Positions 11,674 through 23,421 of a DNA stretch of 64,000 bases are shown one piece after another; positions within the stretch are counted from its first letter, which is position 1; every line of letters begins with the position of its first letter. The notes under the pieces were generated by a model, which was not told the DNA's origin, did no database searches, and saw only the letters and a list, made by a program, of their open reading frames with translations. The position numbers were made by a program, and so were the translations under genes. Source of the stretch: Culex pipiens pallens (lineage: Eukaryota; Arthropoda; Insecta; Diptera; Culicidae); the NCBI RefSeq assembly GCF_016801865.2, contig NC_068938.1:496001-560000 (forward strand), read 5' to 3'.

Positions 11674-13289
11674 ACTGCAATAACATTACTCTTACACTTA
11701 TTTGTAATGCGATTTTTTCTACCAAACTTCCTTCCGTGTAAGTAAGTCACCTAAAGGGTTAAGTCAAACAGCATTGTGAGTAGCAACAGTCCCTCTCCCC
11801 TTATACTATCGGGGGAACTGGCTTTTGTTGCACGTACTATAATATCGTATATGCCATCTTGAAGTGCCACGAGGAGGAGTCTGCACTTTGCTGGTCCGTC
11901 CAAGAACGAGAACAGCCACAGACAGAGAATGTTTGCTTTAGTCGTCGTCGTCGGGTTCTTTTTCTCCACGGCAACGAAAGAGATGCAACACACTAAAGAC
12001 TTTTTAGTCGCGGCAGGCAGTCCATGATGTGATGGGGAGTGGTGAGGTCTCGCGGAACGCGATGGAAGCGCAAACAGGTCAAATTGTAGCATTCCTGACA
12101 AGATTCCTTCCTTTCACTCTACTTTTGCTGCCCTGCCGCGCGACTCAGCTGAACCAGGGCTTGAGCTCTGTCTTTTCTTCGTCTTTTTTTTCTGCGGTGT
12201 GAGTGCGCTTGAATTATTTAAGCGTGTATGTTTTTGTATCTATGTTTGTAATTAGAATAATGCACATTTCTCTACCATTCGAGAGTTGTGTCCCATTTCT
12301 CTCAACAACGTGTGCTGCACTTGTTTGTTGGTTTTGGGAGCATTTCTCGAGACATTGTATCCGCAGGAAAGAAAGCAAACAATTATCGTTGTCCAGTGCG
12401 CTTGAACAGGTTCAACAATTCAAGGGTTGTAGACTAAACTATACTACAGACACACTCCCGTGGCGTGGCGTGGCATCCAGATATGAATATATACATGAAA
12501 TTGTACACACTAACATCCAGAAAAACGCATCATAATGCACTTATTGTGTCGGTCGTTCCGTCCGGGGCCTAGTACAACAACTGGGAGCTGAAGTCATCGC
12601 CCAAGTCCCAGTCCCAGTGTGGTGTCAGTTTCGAGAGCTGGCAGCAGTGGTCGCAATAATATATATAACGAAGGACGGAACGTAAACGGCCAACGAGAGC
12701 AAGCAGCAGCGAACTAAAAAGCGAACAAAAAATTGGAGAAAAGAGACTTGGAAGTTTGTTTCCCCCTTTTTTACACAGAAGAAAAAACCTGCAACAACTC
12801 CGTCCGTCTTATGCTGGGCGATGATGGTATCATAAAACCGTACATATATATAAACGAAGAAGGAAAATAAACCACACGAGTAGAAATAAAACTACATTCC
12901 ATTAAAGTTGAACCCGGGTATCATTCGGTGCTCTCTCTGTGCTGCTGTTGCCTAGTGGGTTCGGGTTCGGTGGCACTGCACACGACGCTGCACCCCAACT
13001 GGACTGGGTTGATCCTCCTTCTGCTCTGGGGACCTGATGGTCGACCAGAGGGCCCCAGAAACAGAGAAAGAGTGCAGTAGCACCTTCATCATTGCACACA
13101 ACGAGCTCTATAAGCGTGCTTAGTGCTCACCGGGGTTTAGCCCTATTGGGGCACTTGACTTTTCGATGAAAATGCACAATTTAGACAAAATTCTCAACTT
13201 TGTTAAGAAAATCCACCTGTAAGTTTTTGTTGCCTTGCTCACTTAATTTTGAAATTTATTTTTGTATCAATAGAGAATCATACGGCAAC
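11674..13289. other. Intron 1 sequence between the satellite and the transposon nest
   Basis: Largely balanced composition without terminal repeats. Short runs of TATATA occur near 12660 and 12845. No exon with matching splice phase was found. Confidence 0.4.
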
Positions 13290-13313
13290 AATTGCCACAG
13301 GGCCGTAGCCAGG

Positions 13314-15904
13314 ATTTTTGTTCGGGGGGGGCTTGGGTGCAAAAATTCAAGGAGTATAAAAATTAGCAAATCATTTATACCATCACTTGGTTTGTGGTAT
13401 AATTATTGAGATGAATTGTAAAATTTTAATGTAATGAATGCAAAAAAGTTTTCGAAGATTTTCATATTAAGTTATCAATGTATTTATTGAAGAAACTCGT
13501 TCGTCATTTTTTTTTCTTTATTTTAACAGCTAGTTTGTATTAAAGGAGTAGAGAAAGTGTTTTTTTTTTACATTTTCTTGAATTGTTTAATTGTAATCCA
13601 ATTTCGTGATAAACGTCGCTAAATTTAAAATATACTTATTTTGAACCAAATTTTTGAAAGCATAAATTTTTTTAAAGAAATATCGATTTATCTAACCATA
13701 AGTATTATGTTTTCTGTATTTTATACTGAGAGAAATTTTAAACCATCTGGATTTACATTTTCAGCTGTGTGATAATTGTGATGGTTTATCTAACATTTTT
13801 CATTTTTTCTAGCACAACATAAAACTTATAACTGGAATATTTGTTTTTCTTAAAATTTTATAAACAAACTTAAACAATGTTTTATTTTAATTGTTCTAAG
13901 CTATTGAAGCCATTTCATATTTTGCGAAGCTCCTGGTGCTCTCAAAAATAAATAATTTTAATGAAATACAAAAAAATATAATCGTTGAAATTTCAGCTTC
14001 TGAAGTGTCTCCATGGCAACAAAAAAAAATTACGTCGAATCTCAAGTTTACATCAACTGAGTTTACATGTGATTCATTTTTTCCGTGTCGAGTAAATTCA
14101 CATTTTTTTTCTGTGTAGGCCTATAATAAATATATATTTGAAGAAAAAAAATCAGTGCCTGTGTTTAATTTTAATGTGTTAAAAAATTTAGATAAAATGT
14201 ATTAAATTAATTTTTAACGCCAAAATATTCACTGGAAGAGTTGTTAATAATGCATATGTAACCATTTTTAAATGCATATGTAACCGTTAAAATTTTCCTC
14301 GATTGCATCAAACATTAAAACGAATCATGTTTAACTTTAATATTCCGACTAAACACCATTTTCAAATTCATTACTCATTGTATTCTGAAAATTGGTCCAG
14401 AATTTGAGCAAAAATAAAATTTTAAAACATGACAAAAAATTTAAACAGATCTCAATTCTAAAGATAAATTTTTAATAAAATTTTAATCTATATACATGTT
14501 TAATAATTTAGGATTGTAACCATTTATTAAAATCGATGTTTGTTCAAGCAATATCTTGACTCTAGCACATTTTATGGTTTAGAAATTTTATATTTACGAA
14601 ACGTTGCTAAATTAAAAATAAAGAAAACTTTATGTAAGAATTCATAAATTGATTAGTTTTATCCTGTAAATCTAATCTTAGACTGCACTTGAATTCAAAC
14701 ATACCAATATTCGAAGCATCAAAAAAATAAGATTATTAAAACATAATTTATTGAAATGATTGAAAATTATTTTTTGAATATCTTTATTTAAAAATGATAA
14801 AAAATGTTTTTTTTTAATAATTTAAGGATTTTTTTAGTTGTAATTATTTTTATTTTTTTATGTATTTGATTTTTTTCATTTTTGGAATTTCTGATTTTTT
14901 TGAAATTATCATGAGTAATTATTATCTTAAATTTTTGTTTTAAAGGTAAAGAATACTTTATGTAAGAATTCTTAAATCAATTACATTTTTCCTGTAAATC
15001 AAATCTTAGTCTGAATTTTGCTACAAGAACTATATTTTACCTTCAAACGAAAATTTTAAAAAATGTCCTGTAGTACGGAGACTCTTAAAACTCCATACAA
15101 AAAAATCTCAAGGAACGGTCAAGAAAAGGTTTACGAAAAGACTTCTCTTAAGCGGTACGCAGCTGAAAAGGAACAGAAACAAAAAGCGTCGTTTGATATT
15201 TCTTTGGGAGCAATATGTGTTGATGAGATTTTGATTTGTTTATTTGGATGCGACTGAAAATAACGTTTGAAAATAATGTATTCGCTTAAATAATATTGAA
15301 GAATTGCCTCATGAAGCTGACTATCAAAACGCTGAATCTTAAAATGCTGAAATAAGGGAAAAGCCATTACAAAAATCACTTAATTTTCTGGTAAATATAA
15401 ATTAATTTAGGAATACTAGAATTCAAACATAAAAATATTGAAAAAACATAATTTATTGGATTTTGAATAACCTAATTTTAAAATGATATTTTTTTTAGTT
15501 TAGGATTTCTTAAGTATCAATTATTTTATTAATTTTTCAGTTTTAGATTTTTTAATTTTTGGAATTTCAGATTTTTTGATATTATTCTGTTGAATTGTTA
15601 TCTTAAATTTTTTATGTTTTTATTATTTTTATTTTTGATTCCTGGCTTTTCTTTGTCTTATACCAAAAAAAATTAAATCAAAAATTATGAAAATTTAGAA
15701 ATTTGAAAGTGTAAAATTTTTAAATCTTCAATTAGCCGATATTATTCTGAAGTTTATGTCACTAAACTCTGACCAAAGTTGAGAGGGTTACAAATCAAAA
15801 CTACAAGCTATGGTTTTATTATTTTAAAAGTGTTCAAAACACACTTTAAATCAGTACAGCTGTTTTGCATCATTGGTTTTCAAAATATCTAGCTGATGGC
15901 GAAA
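13314..15904. other. Left interior of the hAT-like element
   Basis: Very AT-rich, with several poly-T and poly-A runs and no transposase-like frame. About 13735-14115 has AAATTTTAA and TTTACAT motifs near both ends plus a terminal TTTTTTTCTGTGTAGG. It may be a decayed CACAG-terminal MITE, but the left end is not clear enough to call. Confidence 0.4.
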
Positions 15905-15918
15905 TCCTTTTTTCGTGC

Positions 15919-15951
15919 ATTGTTATCCGAGCATTCGTTGGTGAAGGTTGT
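15919..15951 (+). promoter_or_regulatory. Candidate internal promoter of the Jockey element
   Basis: With A15919 as +1, the hexamer GGTTGT falls at +28 to +33 (15946-15951) and fits the DPE consensus RGWYVT. LINEs of the jockey, I and R groups are known to use internal, TATA-less Inr plus DPE promoters so that the transcript includes its own promoter. The Inr match (GCATTG) is only partial. Confidence 0.45.
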
Positions 15952-15961
15952 CTGAATCAAC

Positions 15962-17338
15962 ATGACTCGTCGCGTCCCGGCGCAAAACGCCGGCAATATT
16001 GCCCTACCTGCGGCTCAAGCAGGCAAAAAAGTGGGAATTTCCAAAAGGAAGGTTGAGGCCTCAACTGATGGCCAAAAACCGGGAATTTCCAAAAGGAAGG
16101 TGCTTTTGGAAGTGACATCGAACAGCAAAAAGACGAAAAAGAGCGACGGTACTGTACCAATGGATGAGGAGGAGGAGAACTCTTCATCGCACGAGGAGCA
16201 GCTTTTGAAGAACAACAAGTTCGCTGGACTGCCTGACGAGGACCAGGTAGCGGAAGCAAAGGAGAATGAAGTGAAACAGCGAAAGGAGAAACTGCCTCCT
16301 TTTTATGTGAGGCAATCAGCAGCAACGATCGACTTTCGTGCGGGGCTTGTTGAACTCATCAAGTCTGGGAAAGTCCTAGGCAACATTCGTCTGTGTCAGG
16401 ACGGATTTAAGGTGCTGGTGCAATCCAGGCAGCACTATCAACTGGTCAAGGATTACTTGACCGAAAACGAGGCGGAGTACTTTACCCATGATGTCGTCAT
16501 GGATAAGCCGTACAAAATCGTCGTCAGAGGTCTGTACGACATGCCAGTGGAGGAATTAGCTGCCGAGCTAAAAGTTTTGAAACTGGATGTGTTGGCCGTG
16601 CACAAAATGAGCCGACGCAACAAAGACATCAAGTACCGTGACCAGCTCTACCTGCTGCATTTGGCTAAGGGATCGACGACGCTTCCTGAGCTGAAGGCAA
16701 TCCGAGCGGTTTTCAACATTATCGTGTCGTGGGAGCGATACCGACCAGTGCATCGTGACGTCACACAATGCTTCAACTGCCTGGGCTTCGGGCACGGAGG
16801 TAAGAACTGCCACCTGAAGCGTCGTTGCGCCAAATGTGGTACTGATGCGCACATCACGTCCCAGTGCATCCAAGATTCGCTGGTGAAGTGCCTCAACTGC
16901 AACGGTGAGCATTCGTCAACCGACCGAAAGTGCCCCAAGAGAGCTGAGTTCGTGAAAATTCGGCAGCAAGCATCGACGAAGAATCAGCCTCAGCGTCGTA
17001 GAACTCCTCCAGCCCTGGTGGAGCAAAATTTTCCACCTCTTCAACCGCGACGCCAGGTCCCGAACTTGGCACCTTTACCGTTGGATCCCAGGAAGAGAGC
17101 TGAGATGAATCATCCACGGCCGGGTTCCAGCCAGGAGCCGAGACCGCCACCACCGGGCTTCAGCCAGGAGCCAAGACCAACCCAAGAACCAGCAGTTGAG
17201 GAAAATGGTAATGATCTTTACACCTCAACCGAACTCCTCAATATTTTCAAACAGATGTCCGCTGCACTGCGTGGATGCAAAACCAAGACCCAGCAGATTG
17301 AAGTGCTGACCTCGTTCGTCATCCAGTATGGATCGTAG
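15962..17338 (+). CDS. Jockey ORF1, gag-like nucleic-acid-binding protein
   Basis: A 458-residue intact frame. The N-terminal third is rich in Lys, Glu and Ser. The middle carries the gag-like domain typical of jockey-clade ORF1. Three zinc knuckles follow in tandem: Cys270-Cys283 and Cys289-Cys302, both CX2CX4HX4C, and Cys310-Cys324 as CX2CX3HX6C. The C-terminus is Pro/Arg-rich. In jockey elements ORF1 binds the element RNA and forms the ribonucleoprotein particle. The ATG lies 44 nt inside the element and is the first ATG. ORF1 ends at TAG 17336-17338 and overlaps the ORF2 start by 11 nt, so ORF2 is probably translated by reinitiation or frameshift. ORF1 carries no stop or frameshift, so this copy is young or was mobilised recently. 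Confidence 0.93.
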   Translation: MTRRVPAQNAGNIALPAAQAGKKVGISKRKVEASTDGQKPGISKRKVLLEVTSNSKKTKKSDGTVPMDEEEENSSSHEEQLLKNNKFAGLPDEDQVAEAKENEVKQRKEKLPPFYVRQSAATIDFRAGLVELIKSGKVLGNIRLCQDGFKVLVQSRQHYQLVKDYLTENEAEYFTHDVVMDKPYKIVVRGLYDMPVEELAAELKVLKLDVLAVHKMSRRNKDIKYRDQLYLLHLAKGSTTLPELKAIRAVFNIIVSWERYRPVHRDVTQCFNCLGFGHGGKNCHLKRRCAKCGTDAHITSQCIQDSLVKCLNCNGEHSSTDRKCPKRAEFVKIRQQASTKNQPQRRRTPPALVEQNFPPLQPRRQVPNLAPLPLDPRKRAEMNHPRPGSSQEPRPPPPGFSQEPRPTQEPAVEENGNDLYTSTELLNIFKQMSAALRGCKTKTQQIEVLTSFVIQYGS

Positions 17339-20300
17339 GTCCCTCAAGCTGCTGAATTGGAACGCTTGCTCCATTAGGAGGAAGAACTTAGAGCTGGTGG
17401 ATTTTCTTCGCGAGAAGGAGATCGACGTAGCTGCCATCACGGAAACTCATCTGAAGCCCGGTGAAAAAGTTTATCTGCAAAACTACAAGATTGCGACGCA
17501 GCTCGACAGGACCACGTCTGGAGGAGGAGGTGTGCTTGTCGCTGTTCATCGTGATCTCAAGCCACGCCGGCTGCCACACTTTAAGCTGGACATCATCGAG
17601 GCCGTTGGAGTGGAAATTCCCACTTCGGTTGGCCCAGTACTCTTCATTGCTGCATACTGCCCACGTCAGGTGAATGCCAGAGATGGTTCAGCAGCAAAAC
17701 TGAAGGGCGATATCCAGAAGCTGACACGGCGGAGCGCAAAGTACATCATCGCTGGTGACCTCAACGCGAAGCATGAAGTTTGGGGCAACAGCAGGAGGAA
17801 TCGGAACGGAGTGATTCTGCACAACGATCTGCAAAACGGATACTACAACGTTGTGAGTCCGGATCGTCCAACGAGGGTGGCTCGGTCTGGGAATCACTCA
17901 ATCATCGATTTCTTCATTACCAATATGGCTGAGAACGTGGCTCATCCTGAGGTGTTTGAAGAGTTGAGTTCTGATCACTATCCGGTGGTTGTGGAGGTTG
18001 GAGCTTCCGTTACTCCGCAGCGGCAACCAACCCGGAAAGATTACCACAACGTTGACTGGCAGCAGTTTCAGCAAGTGGTAGACAGCAACATCGACTATGA
18101 TCAACACCCGGAAACTTCTGCTGATATTGATCGTTCGCTGGAGGTGATCCAGCAGGCTATCAACCAAGCAGAGGCTGCCAACGTTCGGGAGGTTCCTGTT
18201 AATTTTAAGGTAACTGATATTGACGTAGATACTAAACACTTGATTAGACTTAGGAATGTTTATAGGAGACAATATCAACGGACTGGGGACTATGACAAAA
18301 AGATTTCAGTTAACAATTTGAACAAAATCATACAAGACCGACTTGACAATATTAGAAATCAAGAATTTTCAAAACATGTAAGCCAGCTTGGGAATTATTC
18401 AAAACCATTTTGGAAACTTTCAAAAGTTCTTAAAAACAAACCAAAGCCTATTCCTCCTCTTATTGTTGAGGATTCTCCTTTGATTACATCCGAGGAAAAG
18501 GCAAATGCACTTGGGCTTCATTTTGTTAGTTCACATAATCTTGGCGCTTCCATGACCAGCCGTAAAGAAACATCAGTTGCCAATAGTATTTCAACAATCA
18601 ATGACTCTACCTTTGAATTTCCTGCAGATTCCCATGTTTCTGGTGAGGAAGTCAAAGTTGCAGTTATACAAATGAAAAATATGAAAGCTCCTGGCTTTGA
18701 TAACATTTTTAATATGGTGTTGAAAAAACAGAGTGATCAGTTTTTTCAACATCTAGCCAATATTTTCAATAAATGTTTGCAACTTGGTTACTTCCCCACC
18801 AATTGGAAGCTGGGCAAAGTCATACCAATTTTGAAGCCTCAAAAAGATCCAACATCGCCAACAAGTTATCGTCCCATTAGTCTTTTGAGTAGTCTGTCCA
18901 AACTCTTTGAGAAGGTCATCTATTCAAGGCTTTTGGATTTTACCAACGATAATAATATAATTTTGAATGAGCAGTTTGGCTTCCGAAAGGGGCATAATAC
19001 TGCTCATCAGCTTACGAGAGTAACTAAAATCATCAAGCAGAACAAGCTTGAGTCTAAATCAACTGCTATGGCTTTGTTGGATGTTGAGAAGGCTTTTGAC
19101 AATGTTTGGCATGATGGTTTCTAATCTAATCTAATCTAATCTAACCCTATCGCAGCCAGTCTTTCGAGGGCATCCTGGAGAATGCCTTAGGTTGATTGAC
19201 GCCTAGCATCTTCTTGTCATTATCAACATTTGCAGTGCGCCATTGCATTAGAATGCATTGAAACATCACAAACGTCGAAGCGGCCAGGCCAACTGCGTAA
19301 AGTTAACCGCAAAGATGATTCGTTAAAATGTATTGCGTTTGAGCACGAATGTTCAAACAACAAAACATTTAATGAATCTACAGGGGAGGAAGAAACGTGG
19401 GGATCCCCCGCTCACGTTCCTGGTTATTAAAGCAATGAATCGTTGGGAGCACCACGCTAAGAAGTTTTGGTGCCCCGGGACCCTCGAGGATGGGACACTG
19501 TATTTCCACAGATGCCCTGGCCCTTTTTGCCGTGGTTATAGCGCCACAACTCGCTCACTGTGGGTAGGTAAACATAGATGAGTATAAATTATAAATACAA
19601 TTAAACATTCTAGGAAAATTTCTTAGACAGTCGAGAGCGAGAAAGTAATGCTTAGAATCAGATCAAATCAGATTAAAAAAATAAAATAAATAAATACAAT
19701 GCCAACATACCTTTTAATATTTACAGTTGAGTGTGCGCTCACACTTACCTGAAAACAGAAAGAGCTTACCTCAAGTGTGATGCCCTTTGACCCTCTCTGC
19801 ATCTTGCAAGGTTCATTTCAAAGATCGACTGTCAAAGCATGGCTTTCTACCTACAGCCTTGCTGTCAAAGTCAAGCTGGTGAACTCCGCGAAAGCAGCTG
19901 TCAGTATTCGCACACGAATACTATTACGCCGCTCGTCAACTTCCACACTTAGCGAGGCGAGGATATCGAAGCAAGCACGTGCACGTGAATTCTCTCTCAC
20001 GCTCATTTATGTTGTGGCTCTTCTCTGGCAGCGACGTCTAAGCCGCTCTGCCCTGCTGCAGCTCACTTACACTACGTCACAACTACTACGACCACAATGA
20101 AAGGCTTGGCGATGCTGCATGTTGCTCAGCTTTCTTCACGACTAGCATGTTTCAAATTCTTACCAGAACTGCTCTGTGTTAGCCAAAGCAAACCGGGAAA
20201 CACACACATAAATTCGTCCCATGAACAGACAAAAACGGTGCAACTGCGGTGTAATCGGCTCGATTCTTTTCACTCTCTCTGACTCTCTTTTCGCACAGCA

Positions 20301-21432
20301 TCAAAAAGCTTAAGTCCAATATGGCCGGCCTCCGGCAAAAACAGGTCATCGATTTTGAAACCAAATAATCAACACTAAGTCACTGATAAATCGCGACACT
20401 TCATGTTCCTCGAATTGCACAATTAAAAGCGAATCGATACGTGCAATTTTAAAGCAAAATCGAGTTATTTTTCACTTGAAAACGGATTTTTTCTTCGGCC
20501 ACTAGCACGACGCGTCAAGATACTTCAGGTCTCTCTCTTCATCCCCCGACAATGTTTGGCATGATGGTTTGATACATAAACTGTATTTATACGGTTATCC
20601 AATGTATCTTATCAAAATTATCCAGCACTATCTTTCGGAGAGATCGTTCAGGGTTTTTCTGAATGGGATTGCTTCTGGATTATTCAACATTGATGCTGGG
20701 GTTCCCCAAGGAAGTATTCTTGGCCCACTTCTGTACAATATTTTTACATCTGATTTGCCTACTCTTCCTGGTAATGGTGTGTTGTCACTTTTTGCTGATG
20801 ACACTGCCGTTATTTATAAGGGTAAAATAACCAGATATTTAGTCGGCCGTCTTCAGAAGGGTCTTGACGTTCTTTCCGAATACTTTGGCGACTGGAAAAT
20901 TCGCATAAATGCAGCCAAAACTCAAACCATCATTTTTCCACTTTCCAAATCGGCCCGATTTGTCCCAAAGGATGATGTTTTGATTAAAATGAATGATGTT
21001 TCAATACCCTGGTCAAAGGAAGTTGTCTATTTAGGTCTCATACTTGACTCGAAACTATTGTTTCGGCAGCATGTAGATAAAATATTGAACAAGTGCAGCA
21101 TTCTCATCAGGTGTTTGTATCCTTTAATTAACAGAAAATCAAAGTTATCTTTGAAAAATAAGCTAGCAGTTTATAAACAAATAATTTACCCCGTTATTGA
21201 GTATGCAGTACCTGTTTGGGAGTGTTGCGCTAGAACTCATAAATTGAAGCTCCAGCGTGTCCAAAACAAGGTACTCAAAATGGTTTTGAATGTTCCTGGC
21301 TGGACAAGATCAAGTGAGGTGCATGAATTAGCAGAAGTAAAAATGTTGGATCAGAAGATTCAAGAAAAATGTTTGAAATTCAGGGAAAAATGTGCTATTT
21401 CTGAATACCCCTTGATTCAAGGATTGGTTTAG
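17328..21432 (+). pseudogene. Jockey ORF2 (endonuclease and reverse transcriptase), interrupted by an insertion
   Basis: Two parts, 17328-19120 and 20571-21432, belong to one frame that would total 885 codons including the stop. The first part has an apurinic-type endonuclease domain: NWNACS near residue 8, TETHL near 40, AGDLNAKH near 145 and SDHYPV near 215. It then carries early reverse transcriptase motifs: APGFDN, YRPISLLS, EQFGFRKG and the motif A aspartates in LLDVEKAFD. The second part has VPQGSILGPLLYN, the catalytic FADD (20791-20802) and YLGLILDSKL. The insert separates motif A from motif C, so the enzyme cannot be made from this copy. Translation of the first part stops two codons into the insert, at TAA 19122. 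No other lesion is visible. Confidence 0.93.
19121..20547 (-). mobile_element. 1.4-kb LINE-like non-autonomous retroelement inside Jockey ORF2
   Basis: Flanked by an exact 23-bp duplication of Jockey sequence (19098-19120 and 20548-20570). Read on the minus strand, it starts with GGGGG and ends in tandem GATTA units. A simple-repeat 3' tail with a long target duplication indicates target-primed reverse transcription. No long frame exists. The 5' 700 bases look like a LINE 5' UTR and the 3' part like a 3' UTR, with a T-rich to ATTTATTTATTTT junction in the middle, so an internally deleted LINE is likely. The clade is not identified. The tail orientation puts this element on the minus strand, opposite to its Jockey host. 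Confidence 0.85.
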
Positions 21433-21675
21433 TTTATGGTAAGATTAAGTTAGTTTTAGGTTAGGTTATGTTTTCTTATTTTTTTTTTTCTTCATTGTAC
21501 CTAGTGTTACAAAAATGATAAATCATATACTTTTAAAGTTATGAATATGAACAGTGTTTAAATCACGAAAAGCAAACTAAAGCTGAAGAGCCACAGCTGA
21601 CCACTTATTATGTAAACCAAATGTAATTATTATAAGAAAGATTCAATAAAGTATATTTAATTCAAAAAAAAAAAT
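21433..21675 (+). other. Jockey 3' UTR with polyadenylation signal and A tail
   Basis: Between the ORF2 stop and the target duplication. AATAAA at 21645-21650 is followed after 13 bases by an 11-base A run (21664-21674). Confidence 0.85.
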
Positions 21676-21688
21676 TCCTTTTTTCGTG

Positions 21689-22649
21689 AGAAAAAACTTT
21701 CCGCGGTTCCGCGACATGTTACAAAAATTCTAAATATTTTTGAACTAGCCCAAACATGTCGTATATGATTATCAAAGCAGGAAAAACATTTCAAATTTGT
21801 TTTCCGGACCGACCTGGTCGCTGGTCCTAAAAAGACTTAATCGAAATAAGTTATTTCCATTAAAATTGTGAAGCTATTTTTTTTAATATTGTATTTGCTC
21901 TCTGTTTTTGTTCCATTTTGAAAAGGTGGCAACATAAACTTTGGAAAATATTTACAATTGATATTCAGAAATAAGAAATTATAAAAAAAAAGAAATTTTA
22001 AAATTTTCAAAATGCAAATTCTAATCTGTAAAATCCAAAAAATAGAAATTTAATAGTTTAAAAATGAATTATTGATCAGAAATTATATAATTTGAAAGTG
22101 ATGTTTAATTAATTTAATTTCAGAGTTTTTGAATCCAAGCTTAAATTTTTTTAACGTTTTGAATATTTTTATCATTTTATTTCTTCCTTTAAAAATCGCA
22201 AGCTCATGCACAAAGTGAAAATTAGTTGATAATAAGTATTCACTTAGTTGATCTTCCGATTTTTGATATATTAAATAAAAATTGGAGATTGGCCACGGTG
22301 GAAACTAAAAAATGTGACCAAAAGAAAGCATTTTGGACGAGTGGTTTCGGAAAAAAGGTTTACGAAAAAGTAATAAAAAAATACACACAGATATTTCTCA
22401 AGCATTTTTCTCTAAGGTCTTAGATATGTAACTAACCATATTCTTAAAACCAAAACGATAAAATTAGAATTGTATTTCTGATAATAGTCAAAATTCACTC
22501 AAATGTTTTTCATATTAAATGCTTTCGTTTTTTAAAACAAAATCTAAATATTTTTGAGAAATTATGATAAATTTTGAAAAATGTAGAGAAAAAACATGTA
22601 TTGACAGTTTAAAGGTTTTAATGCAAATGAAGGAGGGCTATTAATTTTA
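21689..22649. other. Right interior of the hAT-like element, AT-rich
   Basis: Follows the 3' copy of the Jockey target duplication. AT-rich with no transposase-like frame. Short frames have no recognisable composition. Confidence 0.4.
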
Positions 22650-22735
22650 CAATCCAAATTCGACTAGCCGAAGCCTCGATTATCCAAAGTTTCGATTATC
22701 CGAAGTTCGAAGGACTTCGGATAACCGAATCAGGA
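22650..22735. repeat. ATCCGAAG-family repeat, copy in the hAT interior
   Basis: Contains CGAAGCCTCGATTATCC and an internal inverse pair, CGATTATCCGAAG and CTTCGGATAACCG. Related copies with the TCCAGACTCG opening occur at 27981, 30605, 54712 and 63443. Probably a dispersed DNA element; superfamily unknown. Confidence 0.6.
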
Positions 22736-22788
22736 ACAAATGAAATCGGCATGTTTTATTTACTTGTTTTTAACATCAAATTCGGCAT

Positions 22789-22919
22789 CTGTTTTTTTAA
22801 TGGTCCAATACACCAAGTTTTTGCTTTTTGGGTGTTTTTTAATACCCCTGACGGTTTCAAAAGCACCCAAAAAGCAAAAACTGGAAATTTGGTTTATTAG
22901 ACCTTTAAAAAAACACCAG
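22789..22919. repeat. Foldback MITE copy 1, CCAATA / AGCAAAAACTGG family
   Basis: The left arm reads through GGTCCAATACACCAAG and TTTTTGCTTTTTGGGTG. The right arm is its inverse, CACCCAAAAAGCAAAAACTGG, then GGTTTATTAGACC. The spacer contains AATACCCCTGA. Copy 2, with the same spacer, lies at 24087-24239. The left arm lacks about 7 bases present in the other arm and in copy 2. Confidence 0.85.
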
Positions 22920-23249
22920 AAATATTTCTTGACCTCCATTTTGACCGCCACATTGAATCCAAAAATTCTAAATTATTTTATGGTTCTTCAGGGGTCATAC
23001 TTAAGTTCTACAATCAAAAATAAGACAACAAGATCTAAGGATTTTTGCTGTCCCTATTCAGACTGTAGTCCCGATTCGCCCCAGATGACGGTAATTATTT
23101 CTATGTAGCCCCTTAGAGCAGTCCGCTCGGAAATTGCTATTTTCGAAGGTTAATAACTTTTTAGCAAAAAAACCAAAAAAATAAGGTGTCTTCGGGAAAG
23201 TTTTTCCAAATTTAAAGAAGATATTAGTTCTGAAAATTGATAAGAACTG
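22920..23249. other. hAT interior with repeat debris
   Basis: Contains CAGACTGTAGTCCCGATT near 23056, similar to 50208-50225, which may be the other end of the ATCCGAAG family. Nothing coding. Confidence 0.35.
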
Positions 23250-23421
23250 CACAGAAAAAAATCAATTCCCGTAATCGTGAATTAAGTTTACGAATGTGAG
23301 ATCCACGAAGGAATTTATTCATGAGTATGGTGCATTTGCACCATAAACGTGAATATATTCCTTCGTGGTTCTCATAATCGTGAACTGACTTCACGGTTTC
23401 GAGAATTGATTTTTTTCTGTG
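23250..23421. repeat. Near-complete palindromic MITE, CACAG-terminal family
   Basis: The termini are CACAGAAAAAAATCAATTC and its exact inverse, ending at 23421. Inverse blocks continue inward (CACGAAGGAAT and ATTCCTTCGTG) to the centre TGGTGCATTTGCACCA. The 172-bp element can form one long hairpin. TG flanks both sides, where family members at 36305 and 43091 show TA. Confidence 0.88.

Larger units (their letters stand above)
15918..21675 (+). mobile_element. Jockey-clade non-LTR retrotransposon, nearly full length, split by an insert
   Basis: Flanked by an exact 13-bp duplication, TCCTTTTTTCGTG (15905-15917 and 21676-21688). In order it has a 44-nt 5' UTR, a gag-like ORF1, an 11-nt overlap, an endonuclease plus reverse transcriptase ORF2, a 3' UTR, AATAAA at 21645 and an 11-A tail. 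Subtracting the 1427-bp insert and its duplicated site leaves about 4.3 kb, a normal Jockey length. The short 5' UTR directly at the duplication implies an untruncated 5' end, which is uncommon for LINEs. Similarity to Juan/jockey is judged from protein motifs and not from a search. Confidence 0.93.

Noticed and set aside
8590..11683. Open frames of more than 1000 codons on both strands (Lys-Phe-Leu and Lys-Asn-Phe repeats)
   Set aside because: They arise only because the satellite unit is 9 bp (divisible by three) and lacks stops in two of three frames per strand. There are no non-repetitive codons, and the same stretch is open on both strands.
13735..14115. Possible further CACAG-type MITE within the hAT-like element
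   Set aside because: The right end TTTTTTTCTGTGTAGG fits, but the left end (ACTGAGAGAAATTTTAA) is too divergent to claim.
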